From NCBI GenBank assembly GCA_005881295.1, contig VBHS01000008.1, forward strand, positions 1 to 6,927: a DNA stretch of 6,927 nt, written 5' to 3'. The position numbers and the translations under genes were made by a program. How positions within the stretch are numbered: the first letter of the stretch is position 1; each line of letters starts with the position of its first letter. This DNA comes from Chloroflexota bacterium (GTDB taxonomy: Bacteria > Chloroflexota > Ktedonobacteria > Ktedonobacterales > Ktedonobacteraceae). Positions 5,269-6,927 of this stretch are shown piece after piece. The notes under the pieces are model-generated. The model did not search any database, was not told where the DNA came from, and saw only the letters and a program-made list of their open reading frames with translations.

Positions 5269-6927
5269 TCACGAGGTGCGCACTACAATGCTGTTCTTTC
5301 CATTAGCTGCCTTCAAGGGGACATACCGACTGCTCAGGTGCCGGTGCGTTATGAGATGCAATGGTCCGTACCTCGGCATATCCTGAGTCGATATCGAGTA
5401 CTGCACACTCAGCGCCGCGGTGTGAGGGGCGACACCTCCTTTCGGCAGATCAAAGGCCACCAGCAGGCGGTCCCCTGTGCGCATCGCATTGAAGGTACAG
5501 ATCGTTGCTATCGCCTGGTCCTCCCCTCCACCCAGCTGTACCCTCACCCGGTAGTGATGGGTGGTTTCATAGGCGGGTGCCAACGAGCGCAGCCAATTCC
5601 AGCGTGAGATCATCCTGGGCACGCCATCAAAAGAGAAACGCTGCGTTTGTATACTCTCGAGCTGCATATCCTGTCCAAAGACCACTTGTGGTGGTACCTC
5701 CTTCATAGGAGTCGAGAGTTCAAAGATTCCAAACGGATTTCCTTCCAGCATAGGGGGTTGTTCAACTGAGCGAGCAGAAGCATAATGGTTCAGGAGCGTA
5801 TAGGTGAGGTCGGCATAGGGCGGCGTCAGCAGCAGGGCCGGGCCGTCTGCCGGATTGGGAAGCACGAGACAGCGATCGCTATCAAAGACTGTGACCGGCG
5901 TGTGCAGTTGGCCGGAGAAGAAGTACATAGCCTGCCCGGTCGGGAAATCCGCAGCCACGTATACACGGCTGACGTGACGCTGCTTTGCCAGGCGGTCGAG
6001 TTCAGAGAAGGCATTCTGGATCGAATGGAAGTCCGAGAAGTAGAAATCGAGGCCTTTACTGTTGAAACGCCCACGGACGTCATCAAGCACCAGTGCTGTG
6101 CCTCCAACGATTTGCAGCAGCAGCATGAGCACGGTGACACTATACAGCAGTCCACGTGCAAGGAGCCGGAGTGTATCCTCGGAGCGGCTGAACCATTCGC
6201 GCAACCTCTCAAGAAAGATTGCGACCAGGATGAAGGGTCCTGGAATGATCACCAGCAGGTAATGCGTGAAGATCGGCAGCGTATGCCGGACCATGACGAG
6301 CGGTGGAAGCAGTTGCCAGGCGCACAGCAACAGTAGGCCAGCAGCTGCTGGAGGAGGCATCAAGCCGAGCCAGCGTCGCCACCTTGCAGCTTTTGGAACG
6401 CCCATCTCAAATGCCTGTCCATCCCCAACCACCTGGATGCCACGTGCAGTTCGCAGGGATTTCCTCCACCAGTACAGGGAGAGAGCCAGCGCCGTGACGA
6501 GGCCTGCTATAACACAATACAGCAAGACAGTCGCCAACCAGGATAGCGGCGTCGAGAACCTGTGGATCAGCGAGTTGCTCGTGAAAGACACCTGGTGCGG
6601 ATCGTGGGATCCCAGGAAGGTGAGGTAGATATTCCAGGATGTATTATCAATGCAGGCATTGGCGTGCTGGCAGGTCTGGGTAAGCAGGATGGAGTGGATG
6701 ATCGCGAGGTCACCGAAATTCGTCACCAGTTCCCACAACAGATAGGGAAAGAAGACAACCAGCAAGGCGAGGCAGGAATAGCCCAGGTCGCGCCAGCGCA
6801 CCGTCTCGGGTGCGAAGAGCACCGCCATAAACAAGGGAATAACGAGCAGCAGCACCGTCAGGTGTGTCTGCAATAGGATAGCAAGCCAGAGCAGTGCCAG
6901 GGGAAGCCAGCCTGTGCGCCGATCGAC
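5269..6927 (-). CDS. GT39/ArnT-like membrane glycosyltransferase, C-terminal part (5'-truncated)
   Basis: The frame is open to the right edge, leaving 552 residues; the N-terminal part with the expected catalytic loop is missing. The TTG at 6873 is not a start, because the hydrophobic helix continues upstream of it. Counting from the edge, hydrophobic segments lie near 7-19, 21-40, 47-66, 130-152, 193-212, 218-240 and 254-281. The blocks LLQTHLTVLLL, FFPYLLWELVTNFGD and LPIFTHYLLVIIPGPFIL resemble the later helices of GT39/PMT-type lipid-linked sugar transferases. Residues 282-552 are soluble, probably extracytoplasmic. The first part (SRVYVAADFPTGQAMYFF...) looks alpha/beta, and the stretch from about 410 on looks beta-rich. 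Cys86 and Cys92 lie in a loop that is probably external. A second membrane protein follows after 18 nt and is probably co-transcribed. Likely role: transfer of a sugar or related group to a surface or lipid acceptor; donor and acceptor are unknown. Confidence 0.85.
   Translation of the reverse strand, partial: VDRRTGWLPLALLWLAILLQTHLTVLLLVIPLFMAVLFAPETVRWRDLGYSCLALLVVFFPYLLWELVTNFGDLAIIHSILLTQTCQHANACIDNTSWNIYLTFLGSHDPHQVSFTSNSLIHRFSTPLSWLATVLLYCVIAGLVTALALSLYWWRKSLRTARGIQVVGDGQAFEMGVPKAARWRRWLGLMPPPAAAGLLLLCAWQLLPPLVMVRHTLPIFTHYLLVIIPGPFILVAIFLERLREWFSRSEDTLRLLARGLLYSVTVLMLLLQIVGGTALVLDDVRGRFNSKGLDFYFSDFHSIQNAFSELDRLAKQRHVSRVYVAADFPTGQAMYFFSGQLHTPVTVFDSDRCLVLPNPADGPALLLTPPYADLTYTLLNHYASARSVEQPPMLEGNPFGIFELSTPMKEVPPQVVFGQDMQLESIQTQRFSFDGVPRMISRWNWLRSLAPAYETTHHYRVRVQLGGGEDQAIATICTFNAMRTGDRLLVAFDLPKGGVAPHTAALSVQYSISTQDMPRYGPLHLITHRHLSSRYVPLKAANGKNSIVVRTS

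Noticed and set aside
5785..6336. 183-codon + strand frame inside the GT39-like gene
   Set aside because: It is antisense to a continuous membrane-protein frame. Its Gln/Glu/His-rich translation is what the reverse complement of hydrophobic codons gives.
6871..6873. TTG as the start of the right-edge membrane protein
   Set aside because: The frame continues upstream to the window edge with leucine-rich membrane-helix sequence, so the true start lies outside.

Overview
The window is bacterial chromosomal DNA. It is compactly coded, with mid-range GC by eye (I could not compute it exactly). It holds five protein genes: two on the + strand at the left and three on the - strand to the right. Three starts are backed by purine-rich Shine-Dalgarno sequences, two of them AAAGGAG. 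I see no RNA gene, insertion sequence, CRISPR array or phage gene. The protein styles, especially the multi-spanning glycosyltransferase-like pair, recall Chloroflexota such as Ktedonobacteria. This is an impression from family resemblance, not something the sequence proves.

Left block (+ strand, 1-1969): the C-terminal half of a CtBP-like D-2-hydroxyacid dehydrogenase, cut by the window edge, is followed after 20 nt by a complete amidase-signature hydrolase. They look co-transcribed. A 109-bp gap between convergent genes (1970-2078) holds a perfect 12-bp inverted repeat and a second, smaller hairpin, probably the transcription end for both strands.

Middle (- strand, 2079-3626): a second, different amidase-signature enzyme. 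It closely resembles the enantioselective amidases that accompany nitrile hydratase in Rhodococcus and Pseudomonas, but no nitrile hydratase gene is in the window. Its 223-bp upstream region carries a 12-bp direct repeat spaced 42 bp apart, each copy containing a -35-like TTGAG, plus a small dyad. It therefore seems to have its own promoter.

Right block (- strand, 3850-6927): two multi-spanning membrane proteins 18 nt apart. The upstream one is cut by the right edge. It has a GT39/ArnT-like membrane part followed by a soluble tail of about 270 residues. The downstream one is a 466-residue protein with GT-C-like features. They probably form an operon that adds sugars or similar groups to lipid-linked or surface acceptors; the substrate cannot be read from sequence.

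Nothing ties the amidase block to the membrane block beyond adjacency. I did not find a clearly new system. The most interesting points are the dehydrogenase-amidase pairing, the orphan nitrile-pathway-type amidase with its repeat-bearing control region, and the uncharacterised tandem membrane pair.
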